Positions 43,721 to 53,395 of a stretch of 64,000 bases of DNA are shown here, one piece after another. This stretch comes from Myxococcales bacterium. Its GTDB lineage: Bacteria > Myxococcota_A > Polyangia > Palsa-1104 > JAEUJZ01. The DNA lies in the NCBI GenBank assembly GCA_016794505.1, contig JAEUJZ010000013.1, positions 186,001 to 250,000 of the forward strand, written 5' to 3'. The position numbers and the translations under genes are program-made. Numbering within the stretch: position 1 is the first letter of the stretch; every line of letters starts with the position of its first letter. Below the pieces are notes generated by a model that was given only the letters and a program-made list of their open reading frames with translations, had not been told where the DNA came from and searched no databases.

Positions 43721-43930
43721 TGGATGGCGAACCAGCGCGGGCAGGCTCGCCCGTCCGGCGCTGCGATGGCGCGTCATCGCGGGGATGCGAAAAATGCAGC
43801 CCGTGCGATGGCGAACCCTGGCGGGCAGGCGAAAAACCCAGCCTCTGCGATGGCGAGTCTTCGCGGAACTGGGAAATACCCAGCCTCTGCGATGGCGAGT
43901 CTTCGCGGGGATGCGAGGAACGCAGGCCGT
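43721..43930. repeat. Five-copy 42-bp tandem repeat
   Basis: GATGGCGA recurs at exact 42-bp steps (units start at 43721, 43763, 43805, 43847, 43889), with a sixth partial copy starting at 43931. Copy 43763 contains GCGATG-GCGCGT-CATCGC, a perfect 6-bp stem; later copies keep GCGA and TCGC. 42 is divisible by 3, so the array is open in all directions, and a frame from an ATG at 43723 reads a 14-residue Ala/Gly/Arg/Lys-rich repeat (AMASLRGDARNAGR). Whether it is translated is unclear. Confidence 0.85.
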
Positions 43931-43964
43931 GCGATGCGTGGCCGTCGGCGCAGAGCGCGCGGTC

Positions 43965-44687
43965 TTAGCGGCAAATGGTCGGGATGGCTCGGCGGGCGGC
44001 GGCGAGCTCTTGGCGGATGGTGGCGAGCGCGCTCTGGCAGGTCGTCAGCGAGCGCTGATCGTCGGGGGGGGCCAGGTGGGGGAGCTCGGCAAAGCGGGAG
44101 CAGCGGCTGGCCTTGTCGCAGACCTCTTTGACCTCGGCGGGCTCGGCGTGGACATCGATCACCAGGCTGTCAAAGCGCTTGGTATCGGCCTCGCCCGCTG
44201 GGTTCAGCGTAAAGAACGCCACCTTGGGCTTGAGGATCGTGACGGTCACGATGTTCTGTCTCTCGTCGAGGTCGATCTGCATCGCGACCGGTGCATCGCT
44301 CTTGAAGCTGGTCGCACTCAGCGCGCGAAGCTCGGCGGGCCTGCGCTCTAGCTTGTTGTCTTTGTCGACGGTGATGATCTCTTTGGGGGTAAAGCGCCAG
44401 GCCAGTCGGCCCTCGGCGGCCTTGGGCAACTTCAGGGTCGCGGGGACCCACCAGCCGGCCGGTGGCAGAGCGGCGGTCGCGGGCGCAGCGGCGGGTGCGG
44501 TCGCCCGCTCGCCGGTCGGTGCGGCGCTGGCGGCCGGCTGGGCTTTTGGCGGGGCTGCCGGCTTGCTTCCCGGTGCGGAAGCAGCTCCCCCGGCCGCCGC
44601 CTGCGTCGTCGCGGCGAGCAGCCCCAAGGTCCCAGACAACACGAGCGCAGCGATAGGCTGAGCGAAGAGTCTACACAGACGAATCAT
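43965..44687 (-). CDS. Hypothetical exported protein
   Basis: 240 aa, ATG 44687. Signal peptide at about 1-31 (AALVLSGTLGLLAATTQAAA). Residues 32-75 are Ala/Pro-rich low complexity. The domain at 78-200 is beta-rich (WWVPATLKLPKAAEGRLAWRF; VDKDNKLERRP; IDLDERQNIVTVTILKPKV). Cysteines occur near the end (VCDKASRCSRF and TTCQSALA). No family is recognised. It is divergent from the TonB receptor gene, with 21 bp between their starts, so the two promoters must overlap. Confidence 0.7.
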   Translation of the reverse strand: MIRLCRLFAQPIAALVLSGTLGLLAATTQAAAGGAASAPGSKPAAPPKAQPAASAAPTGERATAPAAAPATAALPPAGWWVPATLKLPKAAEGRLAWRFTPKEIITVDKDNKLERRPAELRALSATSFKSDAPVAMQIDLDERQNIVTVTILKPKVAFFTLNPAGEADTKRFDSLVIDVHAEPAEVKEVCDKASRCSRFAELPHLAPPDDQRSLTTCQSALATIRQELAAARRAIPTICR

Positions 44688-44708
44688 GCAGTCTTCATCT
44701 TACCTCGC

Positions 44709-47700
44709 ATGATAGATTTCCTCGCTATGAATCGAGTCATCAGGAAGCCTCGGAGGAGCCGTGTCTGGCTTGGGCTACTGGGGTGTAGCCCCTGCGGCTG
44801 GGCGCTCGCCCTCACAATGCCCGCGCTGTGTACCCTGCCCCGCCCCGCGTTTGCCCAGCTACAAAACGGCCAGATTCAAGGCGTCGTCACCAGCGATGCC
44901 GACGGCAAGCCCCTAGCCGGCGTCACCGTCATGATCAGCGGTCCCGCCCTGCAAGAGCCGCAGACCGAGATCACCTCGGCCGATGGGCGCTATCAAATCA
45001 CGCAGATTCCCTCGGGCGATGACTATCTCGTCGCGTTTTACCTGGGCGATGCCGTGGTCGAGCGCCCTGGCGTGCGCATCGCGCAGAACAAGACCCTGAC
45101 CATCAACCTGGCGATGCCGCTCAAAAAGATGACCAAAGAGGTCAAGGTCATCCGCGAGCGCGCCCCCAACGTCGACACCGCCAACGCCAACTCGGGTGTC
45201 GAGATCAATGCCGATGTCTTGCGCACGACGGCGGTGCGCGGCCGAACGTACGAAAGCGCGCTGCAGCTTGCCCCCGGTACCGTCGATCCGCCGCGCGGAC
45301 AGGGCGGGGATATTGGCGTCTCGATCAGCGGCTCGACCGGCAACGAAAACAACTTCATCGTCGATGGCCTGAACACATCGGACCCGCAGAGCGGCGTCAT
45401 CGGCACCGAGCTTCACCAGTACTTCATCAAAGAGATCAACGTCATCACGGGCGGCTATCAAGCCGAGTATGGCCGTGCGACCGGCGGCGTGGTCTCGATC
45501 GTCACCAAGAGCGGCAGCAACGAATTTCACGGCAGCGTCTTTGGCAGCATTCAGCCGTTTCAGCTCGACGCGCCGACGGTGGGCCGCCTGGGGGAAGCGC
45601 TGGCGCTGCGCCGCCGAGAAAACTCGCTCTTGTACGACTATGGCGTTGAGCTGGGCGGGCCGATTCTCAAGAACCGCATCTGGTTTTACGTGGGCTTTGC
45701 CCCGACGACGACCGTGTACCGAAACGAAAAGACCGTGCGGCGACGCGTCCAGGACGCGATGACCGGCATGCCGCGTCTTTTGGATGCCTATCAGTGCCCG
45801 ACGTATCTGGCGAACACGCTGTACTGTCGCGGCGCCCGCCTTTCGGCGTTTGCCACCGACGATCTGCCCGCGTACACGACCCGCTACGACGAGACCAAGC
45901 AGCTCTTCAACGGCATCGCCAAGCTGCAGTTCAACATCAACGCCGACCACAACATCACGCTCGGCTACATCGCGGCGCCGTCGACGTTTGATGGCTACAG
46001 CACGCTCTCGCCGTTCTCCTATTCCAACGTCACCGACTTTCGCTATAGCTCGCTTTCCAACACCCACGACGCCAGCGCTCGGTACGTCGGCAAGCTGCTC
46101 GATCGCAAGCTGCAGCTGGATGTGATGTACGGCTATCACTACCAGGGCTACGCGATGACGCCGCAGAATGCGGACCGTCCGCTGTACCAGTACTTCGCGG
46201 ACACCAACGATCCGTATTCCTTGGCCGACTTCGAGCCCGTCGGCGAGTGCCTGCGCACCAGCAGTGGCTTTAACCCCTGTCCGCTTGCGGTCTATCGCCG
46301 AAATGGCTTCGGGCGCATCGACGAGCAGGTCTTGCAGCGGCATCAAGTGCTGGCGGCCGCGACAGCGTACTTGAACTTCTTGGGCAGCCACGCGGTGAAG
46401 ATCGGCTTCGACTTTGAACACCTGCGCTCGGATCACAGCCGCTCGTACAGCGGCACCGACATCGATCCGAATGACCCCAGCACGTGGAACGATCCATCGC
46501 GCGGGCATCGTTATTTTCAGACGTCCGACGATGGCTCGCAGCTCAAGATCTTCGCCGAGTACGGCACGCGCGATCAGAACGGCAACGTCATCCGCCTAAA
46601 TGGCTTCCGCGCCGAGACCTATACCAACAACTATTCGCTGTACCTGCGCGATAGCTGGAACATCTCGCGCGTGCCGGGCCTGGTGGTGAACGCGGGGCTG
46701 CGCTGGGAAGTGCAGCAGATCTTCGGCGCCGATGGCAGCGAACGAATCCTCATCGCCGACAACCTCGCGCCGCGCATCGGCGCGGTGTGGGACTTCACGC
46801 AAAAGGGCCTGGGCAAGCTGTACTTCAACTACGGCCGCTTCTATCAGTCGGTGCCGCTCACCATCAACGATCGCCAGTTCAGCGGCGAAGGCATCCTGAC
46901 CGGATCGGAAACCGGCGACTGCCCACGCGCCGCCCTGCAGCAGAGCGGGCTGCCGCTGCCGTATGCCGGACGGGCCGCAGGCGCGCCCTGCAGCCTGGTC
47001 CGCGCCAATGACGATCTGAACGCCGGCACCTATGGCAACGTCATGCTCGGCCTCAAAGGCCAATACCTCGATGAGATCGTCGCAGGCATTCACTATGACG
47101 TGGGCTGGGATGTCGTCTTGGGGCTGGGCTATATCTACCGCGACCTCGGCAACATCATCGAAGACATGTCGGCCGATGGCGGCAACAACTATCTAATCGC
47201 CAACCCCGGCGTGCGCGCCGATCCCCAGCGCATCACCGAGCTTGAAAACGAGGTCAACCGCCTGCGCACTAGCGGCGCCACTCCGCTTTCGATTCAACAA
47301 GCGCAAGCGCGGCTCGATGCCTATCGCTCGGTCGGGCGGCTGTTCCCAAAGGCGCAGCGCACGTACCACGCGCTGGTGCTGACGCTCAACAAGCGACTGT
47401 CCAACCGCGTCAGCCTGATCGCGAACTACACGTTCTCGCGCACGCTGGGCAACTATCCCGGCACGTACGACGCGACCACGGATGAAAACTCGCCGAACTT
47501 CTCGGGCGCCTATGACTTGGTGGATGCGCAGGACAACAAAAACGGCCCGCTGCCGACGGATCGCCCGCACAACCTCAAGTTTCTTGGCACCTATGCTCAG
47601 CCGCTGCCCGGTGGCGGCAAGCTCGACTTCGGCCTGACCTTCAGCCTGTATTCGGGGCGGCCGATCAACGTGCTGGGCACGCACCCGATCTATGGCAACA

Positions 47701-48035
47701 GCTACATCTATATCCTGCCGCGCGGAGCCGGCGGTCGGACGCCCCCGATCACGCAGTTCGATGTGCACGTCGGCTATGACCAGCCGCTGCCCAAGAGCCT
47801 GCGCCTTTCGCTGTTTGTCGACGTCATCAACCTATTCAATCAGCGCGAGATCACCAGCGTCGATGACGACTATACGTACTCGCTGGTGGCGCCGATTCGC
47901 AACGGCGATCCCCAGGATCTGCGCCGACTGCGCACGCTCGGCGGACAGATTCCCGTCGTCAACGGCAACTTTGGCCAGCCCACCGCATTCCAGGCCCCGC
48001 TGTACATGCGCTTCGGCGCCCGCCTCGCCTTCTAG
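44709..48035 (+). CDS. TonB-dependent receptor with N-terminal carboxypeptidase-regulatory domain
   Basis: 1108 aa. Start ATG 44709 (ATG 44727 also possible). The signal peptide is long and ends near ALCTLPRPAFAQ. Residues 55-140 form a carboxypeptidase-regulatory-like beta-sandwich (GVVTSDADGKPLAGVTVMI, DGRYQITQIPSGDD). The plug domain at about 160-270 has NNFIVDGLNTSDPQSG and GYQAEYGRATGGVVSIVTK. The outer-membrane barrel follows, with many alternating aromatic strands, and ends ALYMRFGARLAF-like with a C-terminal Phe. Receptors of this OmpA/SusC-like architecture import large ligands such as oligosaccharides or siderophores using TonB energy. No SusD partner or TonB box is obvious. It ends with a hairpin at 48034-48056. 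Confidence 0.92.
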   Translation: MIDFLAMNRVIRKPRRSRVWLGLLGCSPCGWALALTMPALCTLPRPAFAQLQNGQIQGVVTSDADGKPLAGVTVMISGPALQEPQTEITSADGRYQITQIPSGDDYLVAFYLGDAVVERPGVRIAQNKTLTINLAMPLKKMTKEVKVIRERAPNVDTANANSGVEINADVLRTTAVRGRTYESALQLAPGTVDPPRGQGGDIGVSISGSTGNENNFIVDGLNTSDPQSGVIGTELHQYFIKEINVITGGYQAEYGRATGGVVSIVTKSGSNEFHGSVFGSIQPFQLDAPTVGRLGEALALRRRENSLLYDYGVELGGPILKNRIWFYVGFAPTTTVYRNEKTVRRRVQDAMTGMPRLLDAYQCPTYLANTLYCRGARLSAFATDDLPAYTTRYDETKQLFNGIAKLQFNINADHNITLGYIAAPSTFDGYSTLSPFSYSNVTDFRYSSLSNTHDASARYVGKLLDRKLQLDVMYGYHYQGYAMTPQNADRPLYQYFADTNDPYSLADFEPVGECLRTSSGFNPCPLAVYRRNGFGRIDEQVLQRHQVLAAATAYLNFLGSHAVKIGFDFEHLRSDHSRSYSGTDIDPNDPSTWNDPSRGHRYFQTSDDGSQLKIFAEYGTRDQNGNVIRLNGFRAETYTNNYSLYLRDSWNISRVPGLVVNAGLRWEVQQIFGADGSERILIADNLAPRIGAVWDFTQKGLGKLYFNYGRFYQSVPLTINDRQFSGEGILTGSETGDCPRAALQQSGLPLPYAGRAAGAPCSLVRANDDLNAGTYGNVMLGLKGQYLDEIVAGIHYDVGWDVVLGLGYIYRDLGNIIEDMSADGGNNYLIANPGVRADPQRITELENEVNRLRTSGATPLSIQQAQARLDAYRSVGRLFPKAQRTYHALVLTLNKRLSNRVSLIANYTFSRTLGNYPGTYDATTDENSPNFSGAYDLVDAQDNKNGPLPTDRPHNLKFLGTYAQPLPGGGKLDFGLTFSLYSGRPINVLGTHPIYGNSYIYILPRGAGGRTPPITQFDVHVGYDQPLPKSLRLSLFVDVINLFNQREITSVDDDYTYSLVAPIRNGDPQDLRRLRTLGGQIPVVNGNFGQPTAFQAPLYMRFGARLAF

Positions 48036-48056
48036 CCGCGCGATGCAAAAGCGGCT
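48034..48056 (+). terminator. Hairpin after the TonB receptor gene
   Basis: AGCCGC at 48034-48039, overlapping the stop codon, pairs with GCGGCT at 48051-48056 around an 11-nt loop. It precedes the opposing ftsK stop. There is no T-tract. Confidence 0.4.
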
Positions 48057-48070
48057 GCGAAGACCGCCGC

Positions 48071-51001
48071 TTAAATCGTGTTCACCAGCACCTCGCGACC
48101 GTTCTTGCCGTCAGGGGCGCTGACGATGCCCTCGCGTTCCATGCGTTCGATCATGCGCGCGGCGCGGTTGTAGCCGATGCGCAGCCGTCGCTGCACCATG
48201 GAAATGCTGGCCTGCCGCGTCTCTGTCACCAAGCGCACCGCCTGGTCATAGAGCTCATCGGACATGTCTTCTTCCAGCTCTTCGCCTTCTTCATCGGCGC
48301 GCGGTCGCAAGATGTCCATGTCATAGATCGGCTGGCCTTGCAGCTTGAGGTGCTCGACGATGCGATGCACTTCGGTATCGGTGATCAGCGCGCCGTGTAC
48401 GCGGCGCAGCGCCTGCCCGCGATCCGTAAACAGCATATCGCCCATGCCCAGCAGGTTTTCCGCGCCTTGCGCATCCAAGATCGTGCGCGAGTCGACTCGG
48501 CTGGCCACTTGGAAGGCAATTCTCGACGGAAAGTTAGCCTTGATAAGGCCGGTGATGACATCGACCGATGGGCGCTGCGTGGCCAAGATCAAGTGAATGC
48601 CGGCAGCGCGAGCTTTCTGCGCGATGCGCGCGACCGAGGTCTCGACTTCCTTGCTCGCAACCATCATCAGGTCGGCAAATTCGTCGATCAGAACGACGAT
48701 AAACGGCAGCTTCGCCGGCCTATCGGCCATGTCGTACTCGCTGTCGCCGAATAGCTCGCGCTGACCCTGCTCGACGGTTTCTAGCTGCTTTTCGATCTTC
48801 TTGTTGTAGCCATTGATGTCGCGCACGCCCTCTTTCGAGATCAGCTCATAGCGGCGCTCCATCTCATCGACGGCCCACTTCAGGGCCAGGTTGGCTTTCT
48901 TGGGCTCGGTGACGACCGGCAAAAGCAGGTGCGGGATGCCTTCATAGATCGAAAGCTCCAGCATCTTGGGGTCGATCATGATCATCTTCACTTCGTCGGG
49001 CGATGCATTGCACAGAAGCGAGCAGACCATGCCGTTTACCGCCACGGACTTGCCCGATCCGGTGGTGCCGGCGATCAGCAAGTGCGGCATGCGCGCCAGA
49101 TCGACGCAGACCGGCGCGCCCGAGATGTCCTTGCCCAGCGCCATGGTCAGCTTGCTGCGCGCTTGCATGAAGCCGCCATCGGCCACGATCTCTTTTAGGT
49201 ACACGGTCTCGCGCGTGCGATTAGGAACCTCGATGCCCACGGCGGCTTTGCCGGGAATCGGCGCGACGATGCGCACGCGCAGCGCTTCCAAGGCCATGGC
49301 CAAGTCCGAGGACAGCGCCGTGATCTTCGACAGCTTGGTTCCCGGCGCCGGCACGAATTCGTACATCGTGACGACGGGACCGGGGTGAATGGCGGTGACG
49401 CGCCCTTTGACTTGGTAGTCGCTGAGCGTCCCTTCCAAGCGATGCGCCAGCTCTAGCATGGCGCGTCGGTCGATCTCGCGCTGCGCCGGCTCTTCGTAAT
49501 CCAAAAGCTCGATGGGTGGCGGCGCAAACAGCCCCGCATGCAGCGGTTGATAGTTGCCATGGCGCCGCTTGCTGGGACGCCCCGATGCGACGGGCGCCGA
49601 GTGCGCCGGGCTGGCCAGCGCGGAAACAGGCGCCGCTGCTTCATGGCTGGGCAGCACGATGGGAGGCTCCGCCTCTTCACTGGCTGCCTCGGGTTCATCG
49701 AGGCCGTGCGGCTGCGAAAACGCGTCTTCGGCAGGACCAAAGGGCGATCGCGGCGCCGGCTTGGCGGCTCGCAGCGGCTCACGCAGCGCGCTGTCCTCGT
49801 CGGCCAAAGCCGCGGCGTGCTCAGGAGCAAACTGCGGCGGAGAGGTCATCGGCTCGGTGGCTGCCGTCTCAGGCGCCGCGTGCGGGATCGCGGACACCGT
49901 CGCACCTGGCCCAGTCGCGGTCTGTATGCCGGGGACTGCGCTGACGTGAGCGCCGGCTGCAGCCGGGCTGGCCTGTGCCTTTCTCTCGACGATAATCGGC
50001 CCGCCCGCTTCTTGTGGCGCACGCACGGACTCGGCGTCTTTGCTGCGCGATGCGCGCGGCGCTGACTCGGCCGAAGCGGCGCGACGCGCGACAAGCGGCG
50101 CCCCCGAGGGGCTCGCGTCCCGATCGTCCCCATAATCGCGCAGCGGCTGCGGTACACCGACCACGGCGGCTGGAGCCGACGCAGGCTGCAGCGCCCCTGA
50201 CTGACCTCGCTCCGCCGGCTGTGCTGGGCGGGACCGCAGACGCGACCGCAACGCCGACACGCGGGCTGTGACACGAGACCAAAGAGGCTGCGCGAGCTGC
50301 TGCAGCCGTGCCACCAGCAGCTGTCCCCAGCGGGCAAAACGAGCCGACGCGCCGCCCAGCGTAAGCGGCGTCGTGGCCAAGAGCGAGAGCAAGAGCAAGC
50401 AGGCCGCGACCAACACCGTGCCAACGACACCCAGCAGGGCAACGCCCAGCTCGGCCGCGTACTCACCCAGCGCGCCACCGGGCGTGATGCCCTGTACGCG
50501 CAGGCCATCGCCGCCAACGTGCAGTAGGACGCTCAACGATACGAACAGCCCCAGGCCCCCGATCACAGACAGCGGTGCGACGCGAACCGGCTTGCTGCGC
50601 AGTCGCTGTACGGCCAGATAGACCACGCCCAAACCCAGGCAAAGGACGCTGATGCCGATGCCGCGATACAGGCTCAAGGCCAGCCACTGTCCGACGGGGC
50701 CCATCAGCTCTCCGCTGCCAAAGAGCAAAGAGAGCGCGCTGAGCAGGATGAACAGGCCGCAGGAAAGGAGCAGGATGCCGACGGCTTCGCGCTGTCGGGT
50801 CGATGCCGGGCTTGCCGACGGAGCATCGGGTCGCGGCGGACTGATGGGACGACGGCTGGGCGGGCGTGCCGCCCGTGGAGCCGGAGGCGCGGCCAAGGAA
50901 GGAGCCGGGGCTGCATCCACAGCCGACGGAGGCAGCAAAGCAGGAGCAGGCGCCGCCGCAGAGGGTATGGCAGTGCCCGAGGGCGCAGAGGAGCTGTTCA
51001 T
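48071..51001 (-). CDS. ftsK: FtsK/SpoIIIE DNA translocase
   Basis: 976 aa from ATG 51001 (TTG 51007 is just upstream). Residues 1-70 are Pro/Ala/Ser-rich. Four membrane helices lie at about 73-215. A long Ala/Pro/Glu linker (about 220-470) precedes the motor. Motor: Walker A AGTTGSGKSVAVN near 645 and Walker B FIVVLIDEFADLMMV near 768. The C-terminal gamma winged helix recognises KOPS-like sites (RRLRIGYNRAARMIERMER). It resolves chromosome dimers and clears DNA from the septum. Length and layout are normal for FtsK. Convergent with the TonB receptor gene. Confidence 0.96.
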   Translation of the reverse strand: MNSSSAPSGTAIPSAAAPAPALLPPSAVDAAPAPSLAAPPAPRAARPPSRRPISPPRPDAPSASPASTRQREAVGILLLSCGLFILLSALSLLFGSGELMGPVGQWLALSLYRGIGISVLCLGLGVVYLAVQRLRSKPVRVAPLSVIGGLGLFVSLSVLLHVGGDGLRVQGITPGGALGEYAAELGVALLGVVGTVLVAACLLLLSLLATTPLTLGGASARFARWGQLLVARLQQLAQPLWSRVTARVSALRSRLRSRPAQPAERGQSGALQPASAPAAVVGVPQPLRDYGDDRDASPSGAPLVARRAASAESAPRASRSKDAESVRAPQEAGGPIIVERKAQASPAAAGAHVSAVPGIQTATGPGATVSAIPHAAPETAATEPMTSPPQFAPEHAAALADEDSALREPLRAAKPAPRSPFGPAEDAFSQPHGLDEPEAASEEAEPPIVLPSHEAAAPVSALASPAHSAPVASGRPSKRRHGNYQPLHAGLFAPPPIELLDYEEPAQREIDRRAMLELAHRLEGTLSDYQVKGRVTAIHPGPVVTMYEFVPAPGTKLSKITALSSDLAMALEALRVRIVAPIPGKAAVGIEVPNRTRETVYLKEIVADGGFMQARSKLTMALGKDISGAPVCVDLARMPHLLIAGTTGSGKSVAVNGMVCSLLCNASPDEVKMIMIDPKMLELSIYEGIPHLLLPVVTEPKKANLALKWAVDEMERRYELISKEGVRDINGYNKKIEKQLETVEQGQRELFGDSEYDMADRPAKLPFIVVLIDEFADLMMVASKEVETSVARIAQKARAAGIHLILATQRPSVDVITGLIKANFPSRIAFQVASRVDSRTILDAQGAENLLGMGDMLFTDRGQALRRVHGALITDTEVHRIVEHLKLQGQPIYDMDILRPRADEEGEELEEDMSDELYDQAVRLVTETRQASISMVQRRLRIGYNRAARMIERMEREGIVSAPDGKNGREVLVNTI

Positions 51002-51180
51002 GTTCAAGCCTATCGCTACGGCTTGAACCTACTGCGGCGGGATCGAGAGTCAAGTTCTGCCGCGAGGGCGAACGCAGCAGCCCAGCCGTCGAGCGCGGCG
51101 CAGGCTCGCCTGGCTGGCCCACCTCGCTGGCTTGCCTCGCCGGATCGCCCGGTGCGGCCTCGACGAGACAGGCCGCGCAG
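51002..51180. other. Intergenic region upstream of ftsK
   Basis: About 180 bp between the ftsK start and the speA stop. It should contain the ftsK promoter and perhaps the speA terminator. No gene, T-tract terminator or confident promoter boxes are visible. Confidence 0.4.
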
Positions 51181-53133
51181 CTAGTCGCGTTCGAGGTAGG
51201 TGTAGCCGGTCAGCCCCTGCTCATACATGCCGAGGAGCTTGCGCGTCTCTTCGATGGTCATGCGCCGGCATCGCAGAGCCGCCTCGGCCGCGCGGCGCAT
51301 GCGGGCCTGCAGATCATCGGCGCTGTGCCCGACGTATTTCAGGACGTCGATGACCGTGTCGCCGCGCACGACGTGCTCGATGTGATAGCCGCCGCCCGGC
51401 GCCGACAGCACGTGAACGGTGTTGGTATCGCCGAACAGGTTGTGCAGATCGCCCAGGATTTCCTGATACGCCCCGACGAGGAAGATGCCGATGAAGTAGT
51501 CGCCATCGCCAAGCGAGTGCAGCTCAAGCACATGCTTGACATCGCGGGGATCGATGAACTGATCGATCTTGCCGTCGCTGTCGCAGGTGATATCGGCGAG
51601 TACCGCAGCGCGTGTCGGTTCTTCGTTCAGGTTGTGGATCGGCATGATCGGGAACAGCTGATCCACGGCCCAGCTATCCGGCACCGACTGAAACATCGAG
51701 AAGTTGCAGAAGTACGTGTCGCTGAGTGCGCGGGCCAGGCCTTCCAGGTCCTCGGGAATCTGCGGTAGCTCGCGGGCCAGCTTGAGGATCTTTTGGCACA
51801 GCGCCCAAAAGATGTCCTCGGCAATCACGCGATCGTCGAGAGACAAGTGGCCGAGGGTAAACAGCGTGAGGCACTCGTCCTTGTACTCGATGGCGTCGTG
51901 ATAGGCCTCAAGCAGGTTCTTGCGCGAGACATCGCGGTACGCGTCCCACAGCCGACGCACAACGGGGGCCACACCATCGGGCAGCGTATCGGGGACCTTG
52001 CCGACATCGAACTCAGCAACGCCGAGCACATCGACGATGAGCACCGCATGATGTGCCGAGATGGCGCGGCCCGATTCACTGACGATGATCGGATGCGCGA
52101 TCTGCGACTCGTCGCACAGCTCCATCATTCCGTACACGACGTCGTTGGCATACTCCTGCAAGCTGTAGTTCATCGAGCTTGAGAAGTTCGTCTGCGAGCC
52201 GTCGTAATCAACGCCCAGACCGCCGCCAACATCGAGGTAGCGCAGCGGCGCCCCGGCCTTGCATAGCTCGACAAAGAAGCGCCCGGCTTCGCGAATGGCG
52301 TTCTTGATCGATCGAATGGACGAGATCTGACTGCCGAGGTGGAAGTGCAGAAGCTCGAACGAATCGAGCAGATCGTTTTCGCGCAGAAAGCGCATGGCTT
52401 CGAGCATCTCGCGCGAAGACAAACCGAACTTGCTGCGGTCGCCGCCCGACGATTCCCAGCGACCCGAGCCGCGCGTCGACAGCTTGGCGCGAATGCCGAT
52501 GTGCGGACGAATGCCATGCTTCTTGGACAGCGCTGCGATCAGCGGTAGCTCGCTGTATTTTTCGACGACCAGGATGATGTTGCGGCCCAGCTTGCTGCCG
52601 AGCAGCGCTGTCTCGACGTACTCGGCGTCTTTGTAGCCGTTGCAGATGATCAGCGCCTCTTCGTCTTCCAGCATGGCGAGCACGGCCAGAAGCTCCGGCT
52701 TGCTGCCTGCTTCCAGGCCATAGTGATAGGGCCGGCCGTAGTGGACGATCTGCTCGACGACGTAGCGGTCTTGATTGACCTTGATGGGATAGACGCCGCG
52801 ATAGACGCCGCGATAGCCGTATTCGGTGATCGCAGTGCGGAAGGCTTCGTTGAGGTCCACGATGCGGCTCTTGAGGATCTCGGGAAAGCGGATCAAAAGC
52901 GGCAGCCCAATGCCGCGCTCGCGCACTTCGTCGACGAGCTCTTTCAGATCGATTCCTGCTGGGCTGTCGCTGGTTGGCCCGGTGCCACCTGTGGGCACGC
53001 CGTTGGCCGGAAAGGCCACCAAGTGTCCACTTTCGTTGATCTCGAAATAGCGCCCGCCCCACTGGCGCAGGCTGTAAATCTCTCGTGAATCGGCGATCGA
53101 CCAACGTCGTGGAATGGTCCCCGTTGAGTGCAT
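51181..53133 (-). CDS. speA: Biosynthetic arginine decarboxylase
   Basis: 650 aa from ATG 53133, preceded by GGGAGG 9 nt upstream; the frame is open to 53235. PLP-dependent, fold III: it converts arginine to agmatine, the first step of the agmatine route to putrescine. The PLP-lysine motif is VYPIKVNQ, and the glycine-rich PLP-phosphate and active-site segments appear later (FHLGSQISS, DVGGGLGVDYDG, CDESQIAHP). The C-terminal domain with DITCDSDGKID is complete. Length matches bacterial SpeA (about 630-660 aa). A ureohydrolase at 1373-2491 could use its product. The intergenic region to the FadR-like gene is divergent, so local control of speA by that regulator is possible but unproven. Confidence 0.96.
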   Translation of the reverse strand: MHSTGTIPRRWSIADSREIYSLRQWGGRYFEINESGHLVAFPANGVPTGGTGPTSDSPAGIDLKELVDEVRERGIGLPLLIRFPEILKSRIVDLNEAFRTAITEYGYRGVYRGVYPIKVNQDRYVVEQIVHYGRPYHYGLEAGSKPELLAVLAMLEDEEALIICNGYKDAEYVETALLGSKLGRNIILVVEKYSELPLIAALSKKHGIRPHIGIRAKLSTRGSGRWESSGGDRSKFGLSSREMLEAMRFLRENDLLDSFELLHFHLGSQISSIRSIKNAIREAGRFFVELCKAGAPLRYLDVGGGLGVDYDGSQTNFSSSMNYSLQEYANDVVYGMMELCDESQIAHPIIVSESGRAISAHHAVLIVDVLGVAEFDVGKVPDTLPDGVAPVVRRLWDAYRDVSRKNLLEAYHDAIEYKDECLTLFTLGHLSLDDRVIAEDIFWALCQKILKLARELPQIPEDLEGLARALSDTYFCNFSMFQSVPDSWAVDQLFPIMPIHNLNEEPTRAAVLADITCDSDGKIDQFIDPRDVKHVLELHSLGDGDYFIGIFLVGAYQEILGDLHNLFGDTNTVHVLSAPGGGYHIEHVVRGDTVIDVLKYVGHSADDLQARMRRAAEAALRCRRMTIEETRKLLGMYEQGLTGYTYLERD

Positions 53134-53395
53134 CGTTTGGCACCTCCCTTGGCTCTGCGGTTGAAAAAGCGCCCGCATGGTCCATGTAGAGACCAGAAGC
53201 GGCAACGAAAAAACACCGCAGCGCATCACAAGCACCCAGCGCAGCGCTCAAGGGCCGCAAACGCTGCGTTCCTGGGTGCGAAACCGCGCGCGAAAAACCA
53301 GGGCGCCTGCGTCGTAGTCCATGTGGTTTCGCGCCTCTACGCGGGACACAAAAACGCACTGGCCAATACAAAACAGATTCGATACCCTCCCCCCG
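53134..53395. other. Divergent promoter region speA/FadR-type regulator
   Basis: 262 bp containing the speA ribosome site (53143-53148 on the minus strand) and, upstream of the regulator, a GATACCCT element ending only 5-8 nt before the ATG at 53396, with no Shine-Dalgarno sequence between. This spacing suggests the regulator mRNA is leaderless or nearly so. No other ORF is credible here. Confidence 0.4.

Noticed and set aside
43388..44131. Plus-strand open frame of 247 codons
   Set aside because: Its ends are antisense to the exported-protein and lipoprotein genes and only the repeat part in the middle is unusual; recorded as a repeat.
52787..52815. A 12-bp direct duplication in speA giving a repeated YRGV
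   Set aside because: The stretch YRGVYRGVYPIKV has the same length as the corresponding YEGDYFLVYPIKV region known from E. coli SpeA, so it is not an insertion.
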